DNA from: Loxodes magnus | Taxonomy: Eukaryota; Ciliophora; Karyorelictea; Loxodida; Loxodidae | NCBI GenBank assembly: GCA_946699065.1 | Contig: CAMPDV010000040.1 | Location: forward strand, 868,001-932,000 | Direction of reading: 5' to 3' | DNA: 64,000 nt | In this document: piece by piece, positions 11,815 to 24,810 of the stretch | Layout of the letters: each line of letters opens with the position of its first letter | Position numbering within the stretch: position 1 is the stretch's first letter | Notes under the pieces: generated by a model | What the model was told of the DNA's origin: nothing | Database searches by the model: none | The model's input: the letters and a program-made list of their open reading frames with translations, nothing else | Translations under genes and position numbers: made by a program

Positions 11815-12922
11815 ATGCAAAAATAGGATAATCTAATAAACTCAGCCAGGGTTAAAAAATTTATTTCTGGTGGTGTTGCTGGTGCTTTTGCTAAGACTAC
11901 AATAGCGCCTTTAGATAGAGTAAAGCTTTTATTCCAAGCAACTACAAGATAGTTTACTTTTGTGAATGCATATAACGAATTTATTAGAATTTATTAAAAA
12001 GAAGGAGTTAAAGCCTTTTGAAAAGGGAATTCAGCTTAGATAGCTAGAATTGCTCCTTACGCTGCTATTTAATTTACTATGTATGATTATGCAAAAAAGG
12101 TAAGAAATTAACAAAGAAATGATTCATTAACAAGTAGGAAGATTCTGACTTCAAAGTTTTGCTATACAACTTTTGTCCTGGTACATTAGCTGGAATTACT
12201 GCTGTTGTTTTTTCATATCCTTTTGAAGTAGCTAGAACCAGAATGGCTCTTTAAACAACCAAAAATGTGTATAATGGACTTATTCACTGCTTTGTTTCTA
12301 TGTTTAAAGAAAATCCTTTTATCTTCTATAGAGGCATTTCTGCTACTGTTGCTGTAAGCTTTAATTCAGGGAATGATTCCATATAGTGGAGTTGCTTTTA
12401 GTGTCTATTTTACATTAAGAGACTACACTGAAAAACAGAAGGGAAATTCAAAAACGTGATAGCATTTTGTTTATGGGGCATTTGCTGGGATAACAGGTTA
12501 AGTAGGTAAGTCTTAACATAGTTTCATATCCTTTTGATGTTGTAAGAAAACGAATGCAAGCTGGAGGATTTGTAGAAAGAGTCACTGAGCATAAAGCAAC
12601 TTTTAGTCGTCCATCTAATAAAGTTTGGCAAGTAGTTTTGGATATATTTTACAATGAAGGATTAAGAGGATTTTACAAAGGATTTAGTATGAACATCATA
12701 AAAGGTCCTTTAGGTGCAGGTATCATTCATTCAATGAACGAGAAAATAAATAACTTTCTAAACAAAGTAATGTAATTAAATTCTTCAAATGCACTTTATA
12801 TCACCAGCTTCCTATTATATGTTAAAGATATTTTCAGTTAGATCTATTAAAAGCACTAGTATTTAGCTAAGCGTTTAAGTTTAAAAAAGCACAATTTAAA
12901 GCATTTTCCATTAATTTGCTGA
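11815..12922 (+). CDS. Mitochondrial carrier, SLC25A42/Leu5 (CoA carrier) type
   Basis: An inner-membrane solute carrier of 352 residues with three repeats. Signature motifs are APLDRVK (repeat 1), YPFEVARTR (repeat 2) and YPFDVVRKR (repeat 3). The segment GVAGAFAKTTIAPLDRVKL and the late GFSMNIIKGPLG match the CoA/adenosine-3',5'-diphosphate exchanger subfamily best. Three introns are needed and each restores a conserved reading: 12100-12116 (17 nt, ending AAG), 12354-12369 and 12506-12521 (16 nt). TGA codes Trp at AFWKGN, KKWFIN and KTWQHF. The C-terminus runs about 48 residues past the usual end because an in-frame TAA at 12773 is Gln. That tail has no known counterpart. Convergent with the next gene, 20 bases between stops. 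Confidence 0.9.
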
Positions 12923-12942
12923 AATTATAAAAATTAAATTAA

Positions 12943-14570
12943 TCATTGTTGCTAATGAGATACTTTAGGCTGTGCTGTTTTTGGTCTATTCATTTTATTT
13001 GGGACTCTAACTGAACTAATCACTTCGAAAGTTTCTTCAGGTTCTTAATTATAAGATTACCTTTTTAAGGCTAATAACCAGCAGTTTCAGGTCTGACAGC
13101 TGAAAGAAGTCTTGAAAATCCTTATCCAACTTTTGCTAATGGTTCTCGCCTTGGTAATAGATTCCAAGGATGGTACTTTTCAGGAAAACCTTTTAGTGCC
13201 TATAAATCTATAAAAATAGAAAAATACTTTTATCACAAGATGCGCAGGAAAATCCTCCTAAAGGTTTTTTACTAAGCATAGCATCTTTTTCATGATCCCT
13301 TTTAGAAAATAAATATTCATATAAGTTCTTTATCATTTTCTCTAGATGTTTTAAAGCCTTTTTTGTTTCTGCTTTATCAGCCAATTTTTACTGCAAAGCA
13401 TTAGAAACTAAATCAAGCTTTTCTAGGATTTTTTCTTCCATTGCTCATAATATATTTATATCAAAATCAGATCCTGGCTGTACACCTGCTAATTATTTCT
13501 TTAATGCCTCTATTTCTTACAGCAGCTGCTAGTATTTATTTTCTAGATCTGCACAATTATCTTCTGTCTTAAGTTACCTTTTTTCTAGTTCAGCCATTTT
13601 TTTAAGTAGTTGAGCGAATTGATCTAATGCATTTTAAATCTTGAGAATTAAATTTGGGTCTACAGCTCCTTCTTTTTAAGAAAGAGTAGCAAGTAACCTT
13701 TCAATCTCTTTTTTGAAGTAATCAAATTCTGCTTTAGTAGCATATTTTGCTAAATCAGAAATTTTAGCATAAGTAGCTTCTGCCTTCTAGAAAGTCACAT
13801 AATTTTATTCAATCACCTAAACTCTTTGTAAAAGATCATTTAGCATTGCTTTTTCTTAAGCTGACATTCCTTAAATTACAGGAGCACTTTCTCCTTTTTT
13901 TCCTATTGAAGCAATAAGAGCTTTCAGTTCGTCAATATCACTTAAATCTGCTTTTTATTTGAGTGCTTCCTGTAGTTTTTTCAGCATTTCCTTCAATAAA
14001 GCTATATCTTAAGTATGATCAGCTGAAACTTGCTCAAGTTTCTTGACTCTATCAAAAAGACTTTGAAGGTTATTTAGTAGTTTTATCATTTCAGGATCTA
14101 TGCTTTCTAAAATTTTCAATCTGCTCAAGATTTCATCAACTGTTTTCCTAAGTAACTGAAAATCAGTTTTATCAACTTTTTATTCAATAACATTTATTTA
14201 AATTTGTAGAACACTGATATTTTACTCCACCTTCTCTATTCTCACCTCAACAGCTTTAAGTTTCTTTAATTCTTCTCTTAAATCTTCAATTTACTTTTTG
14301 TTTCTCTTTATTTTTTCTTTATATTTAGCCATTTTCTTCAGTTATTCTTCTTGAGTTTTTCACTTTTTCTTACAGTTCTGCTATCTATACTTCATTTTTC
14401 TTCACTCTTTGTTCTAAGTTTTTATTATCGGCCATTTAATTTAACTGATCTTGCTATTGTTTGAGAGTTTATAGAAACCACTCTAGTACTAATTTTAATT
14501 TTCCAGTATTCCAATTAATAGTCAGCAAATCTTCTAAGTTAAAGGGAATTTCCAGTTCAAGTCTCTCCAT
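12943..14570 (-). CDS. DUF4795 (QRICH2-like) coiled-coil protein
   Basis: About 524 residues: a long coiled coil (roughly 50-390), then the DUF4795 core with DAMLSKKPLGGFSCASCDK and YHPWNLLPRREPLAKVGQGF. Family members are linked to sperm flagella and cilia, so an axonemal role is inferred. Introns at 13208-13227 (20 nt) and 13044-13060 (17 nt) are needed to join the conserved blocks. In the frame the Trp after the coiled coil is a TGA (13445). Near 14356-14360 the frame slips by one base at an A5 run on the coding strand. Dropping one A gives an unbroken heptad pattern, so an assembly indel or a frameshift is likelier than an intron. Start ATG 14570; stop TGA 12943-12945. Confidence 0.82.
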
Positions 14571-15119
14571 TTTTAAGTTATAAAAGTATTAAAATTGTTT
14601 TATTTTCTTTATTCCTTTTAATTCAAACACTTCTTCAATATTTACCTCTATTGCTCTTCTTATACTACCCTATCCAGTATTATCAAAGAGCAAACTAAGA
14701 GTAGCAGCTTTGTATTAATATTAGTGAAAGGTATATTTTAAATGATGGCTACTTAGTCTTTTAAGTTCCTTTGAAGCAAATTAGAGAGATATTAGAAAGG
14801 TATGATGTATAACGTCTAACTATTATAAATAGACTACTTTCATTTGCTTATTAACAGTGCTTTATATTTATTTCCAGCATTCCTATCAATATCTATAATC
14901 TCTCATAACATAGAACTGTATTAATTATACTCTTTAAAAATGGTTAATTAAGGCTATTAGAATAGGACATTAGACAGTTCTAACTGCAAGGATAATTTAG
15001 TTGCTAAGAGTTTTTAATTGATTAAAATGCAATTAGGAAACCTAAATCTATTGTATCTAATTCAGTACTTAATTATAATTAGGAAATTAGTAATTTACAA
15101 GCATCTTACAGCTAATAAT
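14571..15119. other. Intergenic region
   Basis: About 550 AT-rich bases upstream of the DUF4795 gene and downstream of the acyltransferase, both on the minus strand. Probably promoter plus 3' UTR. No coding signal I trust. Confidence 0.45.
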
Positions 15120-16245
15120 TCATTAAGTCTTTATTTTAAGAGACTTATATCTATTGACTGAATAGGTTATTTATACAGGACAACAATGATTTGTTAAAAA
15201 GTTTGAAAAAGGATTAAGATAGTTTAAGTATAAGTAACTCTATTAAAAGTGTTGACTATAATATAAGAGATGAAAGCATTAAAATAATTAGTTATTTTAT
15301 TGTCTTTTATAGTAGAATTTTAAAAAATCCAAAGCCACGTTTATCTCTAAATTTGTTTTCACGACTGATCCAAGCTTGCTTAGAAGGTCTTAAAACACAT
15401 CAATTTTATTTCCTTTTTTCTTATTAGCTTCATCAGATACAACAAGTTCAGGACTAAAGGTAGTTTTATGCTTGATATTGCTCATGTTTAATAACAACTT
15501 AAGAAAGAGGACTTTCTCTCCAACAGTATCATTTAAATCAGAGTCTACAAAGAGTAGAGAGCATTTCATATCTTCTTAAGAGAATAACTCAAATTTTGGC
15601 TAAATGAATTTCAAAACTCCTTGAGAGTTCGTTCTACAGCCTTCTGGGAAAATAACAATAGGTCTGATTGTATTTCTTAGCACTTATTAGAATTTCTTTG
15701 TTTAGCTTTCCTTTGAATCTCCCTTAATCTAGATGACAGGATTAAATAAAAAGGAATAAAAATTAAACATCGACAGTTTAACCAAATCACCTTCAGTGGA
15801 AACTCTTAAGAAAATAGGGGAGAATTTAACCTTAAAAGCTAAGATATCTAAAAAGGAATTGGAGTTAGAAATTATTAATTAGCCACCTTGAATTTCAGGA
15901 AGTTTCTATAAGCTATACACATTCTTGAAGTATTAATACGAATATTGGTATTCAAATTTAAGCTAATATACTCCATACAAGAACAGTATAAACCTTCCAA
16001 ACACTATATCTATTAGCCTTTGAAGAAACTTAAACAAAAAATTTAAGAAAATCTATATAAAATATTACCAATTTTATAACCCAGTTTAGCACAAACCATA
16101 CTACTACTGCTACTATCAGCAACAATAGCTTCAACAAAAACAGAATAATACCTAATATCTTCAAAAATGCACCTTGAGTTTTATATGAAGGCAAAAAGGG
16201 GTTTATTCCAGAACTCTTGTCTGCAAACTGGAAATATTTTTCCAT
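15120..16245 (-). CDS. LOA1/VPS66-like glycerolipid acyltransferase with altered catalytic motif
   Basis: A 369-residue membrane protein of the PlsC acyltransferase family. The start MEKYFQFADKSSGINPFLPS resembles the fungal LOA1/VPS66 N-terminus (lysophosphatidate acyltransferase on ER and lipid droplets). A hydrophobic segment spans about residues 30-65. A 16-nt intron at 15924-15939 restores the frame. The phosphate-binding PEGCRT motif is intact near residue 180. The catalytic NHxxxxD motif reads SNSNSFLDIL, so the essential His appears to be Ser. The enzyme may be inactive or use another residue. The C-terminus after about 15300 is AT-rich and unlike the family, so the true end could be earlier. 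TGA codes Trp near 15955. Confidence 0.75.
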
Positions 16246-17374
16246 TTTTGCTTTCTGTATAAATTGTTTATTAAATATAAATTATCATTTTTAAACTATA
16301 TTCTAATAGTTCAACTCTCTACCTTTACTTTTAAACTAGTACAAGTTTGCTTATATTCAAATTATTCTTAGTTTCTCATTTTCTATATTTCGCTTATTTA
16401 GATACCAAATAGTTACAAATTTTTAGGACTTAGAATAACTAGAAAATTCATATACATCAAATTAGGAAAGAGCAGTAATTAGAATTAATGTTTCTCACTC
16501 TTATTTTTCCTTAATGCTTTAGGTATAGAAGTGTATTAATAAATATTAGTAATCTTAAAACTATTAATAAACTAGTAGCTACTTAGTTCAAATTAGCTTG
16601 TCCTATTTCAATCTTCTTTATATTCCTATATTTTACAATATAATTGTATTAACCAAGACAAATATAAGCTTTTATAACTATCAAGCTAATTTAGATTTTT
16701 ATTAGCTGTAAGTCATTTCAAGTGAAGGATTAGTGATTATTAATTAAGCGTTTATAGCATTTCTACTATAAACTGTGTATTAAGTCAATTATATTAGCTG
16801 AGCATATGATTAAATATTTGAAGCTAATTTCTATTATTTTTAGTTTCAAACTTTGGTCAACTACAAGTTGTTGTTTATTTAGAAATAGTTATGATGAATC
16901 ACTTTAAGCTTATCATTCTAGTTTTTCAAACCAAAATAGAATTATAAATATAATTTCTAAATACTAAGATTTATAATATTAAAGCTAAGGAAATAAGGGA
17001 AGCATGTTTAAAACCCTAAGTTACTATAGCAAACATAATAAAAGATATAAGACAATCTACTTTATTTCTATCTAACTAAAGTAGCTTTTATTATTGATAG
17101 AGCTCTCCTCTTTCTATTAATGTATTGCTTATTCTTTTATTTTAAATATTGTCTTATTTAATTTAAAATTAACTATATACCATTTAAATGCTTATTTATA
17201 CCTTTATCTATAATAGATCTAAAGCATACTTATACAAACCTAAATATTTCATAGGCAAGCTTTAATAATTATTAAGTTATTTTATGGTAATTATATGACA
17301 AATAGAGTATGTAACTGAGTATTAATAGCATACTGTTTAGCTAAAGAGAAAATTATTAGATAAAATGTTAAATT
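16246..17374. other. Intergenic region
   Basis: About 1.1 kb of AT-rich DNA between two minus-strand genes. It holds the presumed promoter of the acyltransferase and the 3' UTR of the triosephosphate isomerase gene. No coding block with family support or strong purine bias was seen. Confidence 0.45.
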
Positions 17375-19087
<1,713 letters not shown>

Positions 19088-19429
19088 TTATAATCACTAT
19101 AAAATTACACATCAAGCTTCTATTTACGCCTTATATCTAATTATTAACTATTCAAGTATTTCCTTTAATAAATTAAAGACTTTTAGTATATTGACTGATT
19201 TATTCCAAGTAGCTATATAATTAACCAATTATAATTAGCTTATATAGATACTATACTTCTAACTATCTTTGCTATTTTTTTCCTTTCAAACTTTTTTATT
19301 TCTGCATTTCTTTCTCTTTTTTAATAACTGTCAAACAAAGTTAGTTTAGTATACCTTTAGTCATTTATTGAAAGTGAGTGCTATTTCTTTATATAGATAT
19401 AAGGAAGAAAATAAAAAAATAGGGTTAGT
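19088..19429. other. Intergenic region upstream of the TPI gene
   Basis: About 340 AT-rich bases, probably the TPI promoter and the 3' UTR of whatever lies at 19430-21042. Nothing specific recognised. Confidence 0.4.
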
Positions 19430-21042
19430 TTTGGTGATTTGGTATATCAACTTTTAGTAATTTTAATACTATTTCCATTGCACCTTTTTCTAAAACATCT
19501 ACTTCTTTGCTTAGCTTTACTCTCTTTTGATATTTTTGAAGCTTATATATATGCAAATAATCCCATTATTATTAGGACTATTTTTAAACAAAGATGATTT
19601 GATAGTTAGAATCGAAGTTATTTATATAAGCGCTATATTATTACATATTATTGTAAGATAAGATAATATTCTTCATTAGTTTAGACAGCTTTAGAGAAGA
19701 AAGAGGACTAAAGATATCTTTTAATTTTGTAAGTTATAATATGGAATACTACTAACATTTTTCTCTGCTTCATACTTTCATAACTGTATCCAACTGACAC
19801 TGATCTAACTTTATACCCTTCTTATTTTATTTATTTCCAACTTAATATCTACATTATTTCAAATGCCATCATACCTTAAAATGAGTATAGTATAATAATG
19901 AAACATATAACGAAGTTAGTAGATTAGTTTAAGATAGTAGCGCTTAGGTTTAGAAAGAATTGATTTATATACAAAAAAGCTAAGAAATTGGTACATCAAT
20001 AGTGTCCATTAATTCTATTAATTTCCATAAAGAATCTTCTTATCATACTCTATATGCAACTACATATTGATAAGCTTAGATAATGAAATTAATATAATTC
20101 TAGTAATTAAAATTGTAGATTACCCATATAGGTGAAAATTATAACTGCTTATATAGATTTATAGACTAAAAACTAAACTAAGGCATTTCTTTAGCTATAG
20201 CACTTAATTAATATCCTAGCTTTTAGTAATTACCATTAGAATAGGTAATAAGTAAAAGGCTTGAAATAAAGACTTAGCTTGCTTCAATTTAAATTAACAA
20301 GTTGAAACATTTTGCCCTCATTTCTTCATCACTCAACACTAGAGTCATTCCATTTTCTCTTAAGCCATCTAACTGAGTGTATTAACTTCTTCAATACCAA
20401 TGAATTTAACTTAAGAATGAATTTAAAAAGCAAGGGCTAGCTTGAAATAAGATAACGTTAGAGGGATATAAAAAATGAGTTGTATATAGAAGAAGTAGTT
20501 GATACAGAGAAGATTAATTTAATAAAAATGATTAAACTGGAATAGTTTAATTATCCAAAAATAAGCACATCAAATCATTTCTCCACATTTTTAACTCAAT
20601 TAACTATTTTTGAAAGTTAGAGTATTTTCTTGAGTTATAAGCAGATATAAATAAAACCTTCTAGATTATTTAGAGAGCTTTTCCTTAATGTTTCATTATA
20701 AAACAGTTACCTTATATGTTTCTAGTAAAGAAAGTAGGAGACAATTTTTATTAAGATGAGTGCTATTTTTATTGCATTATGCAATATCTATTGATATGAG
20801 TAAAAAACTGGTTTAAAGACGATTTAGTATAGAAGCTAGACTAAGTGCAATTAGCCATTACTAATGATTTTGTAAGCAGGTTTAGATTGCTTTCTGCAGA
20901 GTAATTCTTTATCTTAAATAGCAAGCAATCCTTTAATACTATATGCACTTAATCCAACTTCAACATCAAATCCCTATTTGCATTTTTATATTTAATAGCC
21001 CTTTTAACTTTTTCTACTCTTGCTAAAATGGTAATAAGGCAT
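19430..21042 (-). CDS. Probable multi-exon gene, exons unresolved
   Basis: Several minus-strand blocks look coding by composition: an ATG at 21042 followed by MPYYHFSKSRKSQKG and GFDVEVGLSAYSIKGLL; a block near 20560-20690 with KQLIELKMWRNDL; one near 20300-20420 with LDGLRENGMTLVLSDEE; one near 19960-20010 with WKLIELMDTIDVP; and one near 19440-19540 with EVDVLEKGAMEIVLKLL. They lie in different frames, so several small introns would be needed, and I could not place them with confidence. Parts of 20450-20520 and 21060-21180 are instead purine-rich on the plus strand. No family recognised. Treat the boundaries as a guide only. Confidence 0.3.
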
Positions 21043-21781
21043 AAAATATTACCCTCTAAAGAAATTTGTCTTTAATAATTTAAGTGGGGATAAGCAGAAA
21101 AAAGAAAGAAGGAATTCTTATTAAATCATAAAAAGTGACAGAAATAGAGAAAGAGAAGGGATAAGATTAGAGGTTTGATATTTAAATACATAATAATAAA
21201 AGTTTGATAAGCAAGAGTATTATTTCCTATTAAGTAACTAGATGTAACAATTAGGCTTATTTTATTATATCAATATTACTCATCATCATAAACTCCTCTT
21301 TACTAAAAACTTACTATATCAGCTTCTTTTACCTTCTTAACTCATCCTCCTTATTATCTTTAAGCTCAGAGGCAGAGTTATTACTATTGCTTTAAAATAG
21401 AATTGGGTTTGTATTAGATTAAAGGATTTAGCCTCTTTAAAAAGCATGTATAAGTTGCTATACCGTTAACCGATAAAGTTGATTAGAAGGCATTTATGAT
21501 GAAAGATGTGTGAATCTTCAAAGTAAAGACTTGTTAGAGAAGACTTAAGTGTAAGTAAAGGTAGGTTTAGTTAGGAATAACTACATAGTATAATGTTTTA
21601 ATCTGTCAGTTTTCTTAGATTTACAAGGGTAAGGAATTAAATATACATCCATGTTATTAAATGGGGAATAGTTGATAGATAAACAGTGATTTGAAAGTAA
21701 AATATTTCGATTAAACTTAATTAAACAGTTTAATTTCAGTAAATGATGCTTTTAAATTCAGAAATCATCTCATTTTTTATA

Positions 21782-22591
21782 ATGAGTGTTTATAGAAGAA
21801 CTTGGACTTAGTAAGAGGACAATGCTATACGAGCATTGATAGCGGAGTTAGGAACAAAAGCATGAATTTTAGTTTCATAGAAGTTTACTCAAGAGTACAA
21901 ACTTGATTATAGAACTCCTAAGCAATGTAGAGAGCGTTGGCACAATCATTTAGATCCATAAATTAACAAGAAGCCTTGGTCTGAAGAAGAAGAGTAAATA
22001 ATGATACAAAAGCAGAAAATATATGGAAATAAGTGGGCCAAAATCGCAAAATTCTTGCCAGGTAAAACTGATAATTGTGTAAAAAATCGTTTTTATTCTT
22101 ACTTGAGAAGAAAAGATAACGATTAAAATAAATCTAAAAAGACTAATAAGAAAAGCATCTAGTAAACCTCTGATTAATTAATCAAGTCAGAAACCGATTT
22201 TAAAGCAACTGAAGACTAAATCATTTTGCCTTCAAATCATTATCATTAATCTTCTTAAGTAGCAATTAAAGAAGAAAGCATTTAATCTTAAATTTAGACA
22301 GTTCCTTAAAATGTACAAGGAACCGACTGCACGTAGAACGAACAATTCTCGAACTAATAACCTTAATATCAAAACAGTTTAATATAAGTTTAGCAAAACT
22401 TATCAGCATTTCAACCATATAGCAGAAATTAAAGCACCGCAACATGAAAACAACAACAAGGGTCATATATCTATAATAACAATTTAATCTATAGTGACTG
22501 GTAAAACCCGAACGCTTTTGCATATACTTACTTCCAATAATAAAGTTAAGTGTAAAATCATTAAAATATAGAGATTAAACTTTTATGTTGA
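21782..22591 (+). CDS. Myb-type DNA-binding protein
   Basis: An intronless 269-residue nuclear regulator candidate. Two Myb/SANT repeats occupy about residues 3-105: RRTWTQQEDNAIRALIAELG...RTPKQCRERWHNHLDPQ and KKPWSEEEEQIMIQKQKIYG...KTDNCVKNRFYSYLRR, with the repeat tryptophans in place. One Trp of repeat 1 and one in the C-terminal half are TGA codons. The C-terminal 160 residues are Gln/Asn/Ser-rich, encoded largely by TAA and TAG, typical of an activation or disordered region. Upstream context on the opposite strand is unresolved. Specific target genes cannot be inferred. Confidence 0.88.
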
Positions 22592-23697
22592 TTTATTAAA
22601 ATTTTTGTAATAAACCGTATTGAAATAATATTAAAGTGCATCTTGCTTAAGACTTATTATTTATATAAGATAAAGCAATTCTTTACTTTATTTTAAAACC
22701 ATTAAGTTCAAATCTACTTTAGATATTTTGTCATTCAAATCTTAATTAGTTGCTTATCATTAAACTTAATCTAACTGATATAGTTTTAGCTTCTTAGTTT
22801 AAGTATTCTGATCCATTGTTATTTTAAGCTTTATTTTCTAAGCTGAATTTTTGAATCCTTCTTCATGTCTCCTATGACAACTTCAGTTGTAACTCATATA
22901 GATATATTTTAGGAATTATAGTATCCCATTCTTATTGAGCTTTATCCTTGGTAATTAAAATTTAGAAGAAGAAATCACTTTAAATAAAATGTTAATGGAA
23001 TGAAGTTACTGATATAAATCAGATACTTCATTTTAATTATGCTCAAAAAGTTCAAGCATCGTTCTTTCCAAAGTAATTAAAATTTAAGAAGTTACACTAA
23101 ATATAAACAAGAAAAATGATAAGATGCAGAAAATTTAAAAAGGAAACTTATAGGACAAGTAACAGAAAGAACAAGAAAGAGCTAGTATCTTAATACAATT
23201 TATGCAGAATTATGTAAGATAATCTCCTAATCAAACTTATATAAGCTTCAATATAAGATATAATAACTCATAATCAGGGCTATATCTATCTATATCCTAT
23301 GATAAATATAAAGCTACTTGCTTTTTGTGATACTTGATGTTGCTTCTGATGTTATAACTTTAAGAATTAAGTCATGCATATTTAAAAATTTAATTTGATA
23401 TTTCCTCTAAAGGACTAAATACAGAATAGCTAAATTACCTTAGTTAGTAGGAGTAACTTAATATCTATTTAAATGGCTGAGTATTAGAGCATTATTATGA
23501 TGATAACGTTTGCACTATAATGCAATATAATCTACTATATTAACGAGCATATTAACTAGATTGGGATATGAACAAAAATATTTTCTTTCTTTAATTGTGA
23601 AGAAAGTTTAAATCTTCTTCAAGCGTTAGAATATTGGTAATTTTGAAAAAATTTTAAATTTTTTTGATATTTTGATTCTTCGTCGATTATTTAAAAA
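22592..23697. other. Intergenic region with a possible small minus-strand gene
   Basis: About 1.1 kb before the ubiquitin-like gene. On the minus strand an ATG at 22816 opens a Lys/Gln/Leu-rich, coiled-coil-like frame (MDQNTQTKKLKLYQL...). Without an intron it would run into the Myb gene, so it is unproven. The rest is AT-rich with no signal seen. Confidence 0.35.
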
Positions 23698-24000
23698 ATG
23701 GACTCGACTTAACAAAAAGAAGGACTTTCTATTGAAGAAGAAGGTTAAATAGTAAAAGGCGCCAGTATTGAACTACATTTCTAAGTTAAAGATTAATCCT
23801 CTTTCCCTCTGACTTTTAATAAGGAAGTTGATGTGAACTGGCTAAGATATTAAGTTGCTAATTATCTAAATATTCCATTACAGACTGTTGAATTAAAATT
23901 TGATGGAAAAAAATTGTTAGGTCCTCTTAGCTTAGAAGATTATCCTTAGATAGTGAATGGAAGTACAATTGAAACAATACTTGTAGAGGAAGATTAATGA
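23698..24000 (+). CDS. Small ubiquitin-like (beta-grasp) protein
   Basis: A complete 100-residue ORF, ATG 23698 to TGA 23998. Residues about 20-97 have the beta-grasp layout: a hydrophobic first strand, VNWLRYQVANYLNIPLQ in the helix position, then VELKFDGKKLLGPLSLEDY, as in ubiquitin or SUMO-like folds. The end, ILVEEDQ, lacks the Gly-Gly needed for conjugation, so it is probably a non-conjugated ubiquitin-like domain or binding module rather than a modifier. No intron. Function unknown. Confidence 0.68.
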
Positions 24001-24810
24001 ACATTTATATTCATAAATACTTATATTTTTATATTCTCAGTCTAAAATCCTTACTATCTTCATTCTCAAAATAACACATAAAGCACATGAACCCCATTAA
24101 TCAATCCTTATAAAAATAAACAAGTCTTTACATTAGAGTTAATACATTCTATAAGGTAAGATATTAGAATCATTGCTATATTAAATATAATAGACATTCA
24201 TTTATCTTCATTTAACTATTAACTATCTATGCTAGATGTATGAAAGGCCCTTTTATAGTGAACTTCTAAGATATTAAACAGTTTTCTTATTACTAACCTT
24301 AATTTGACTGGATTGAAATAAGGTAATTATTATCCTTTCTCTACTATTTTAATAAATGAAGATTAAACTTCTGTCAGTTAGATTATTTCACGCATTACTC
24401 TAAATTACATTAACGATTTTGAAGAGTTTTGTATTTAAATCCTTTATAAACCAATATCTTAAGCAAACTAGTTAAAAGATCAATATTAAATACAATGTTA
24501 GGATTAGAAGTAGAGCAATTACATTTAATACAAGACAAAAATTGGACATTAGAATATGAATGCTCTAGTGCATAATTTAAAGTTATTAAATAGGGCTATT
24601 ATAGCATTCTAAATTAGGATTCTAGGAGTATAACATTTCTTATTTTTAAAGCTTAATGCTAGATTTAATTGTTAACATACCTTATTTTTTTAATTTGTAT
24701 GAGAAGGGGGTTAGTTTTAGAATACGAAGCTTCTTTACTTAATTAAAAAAAATTTGAGCACTCTAGATAAACTAAGAGAATATGCTTTATAAAAATTAAA
24801 TAGAAAAGAT
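24001..24810. other. Convergent intergenic region
   Basis: About 800 bases between the ends of the ubiquitin-like gene (+) and the EF-hand gene (-). AT-rich, probably 3' UTRs; no supported feature. Confidence 0.4.
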
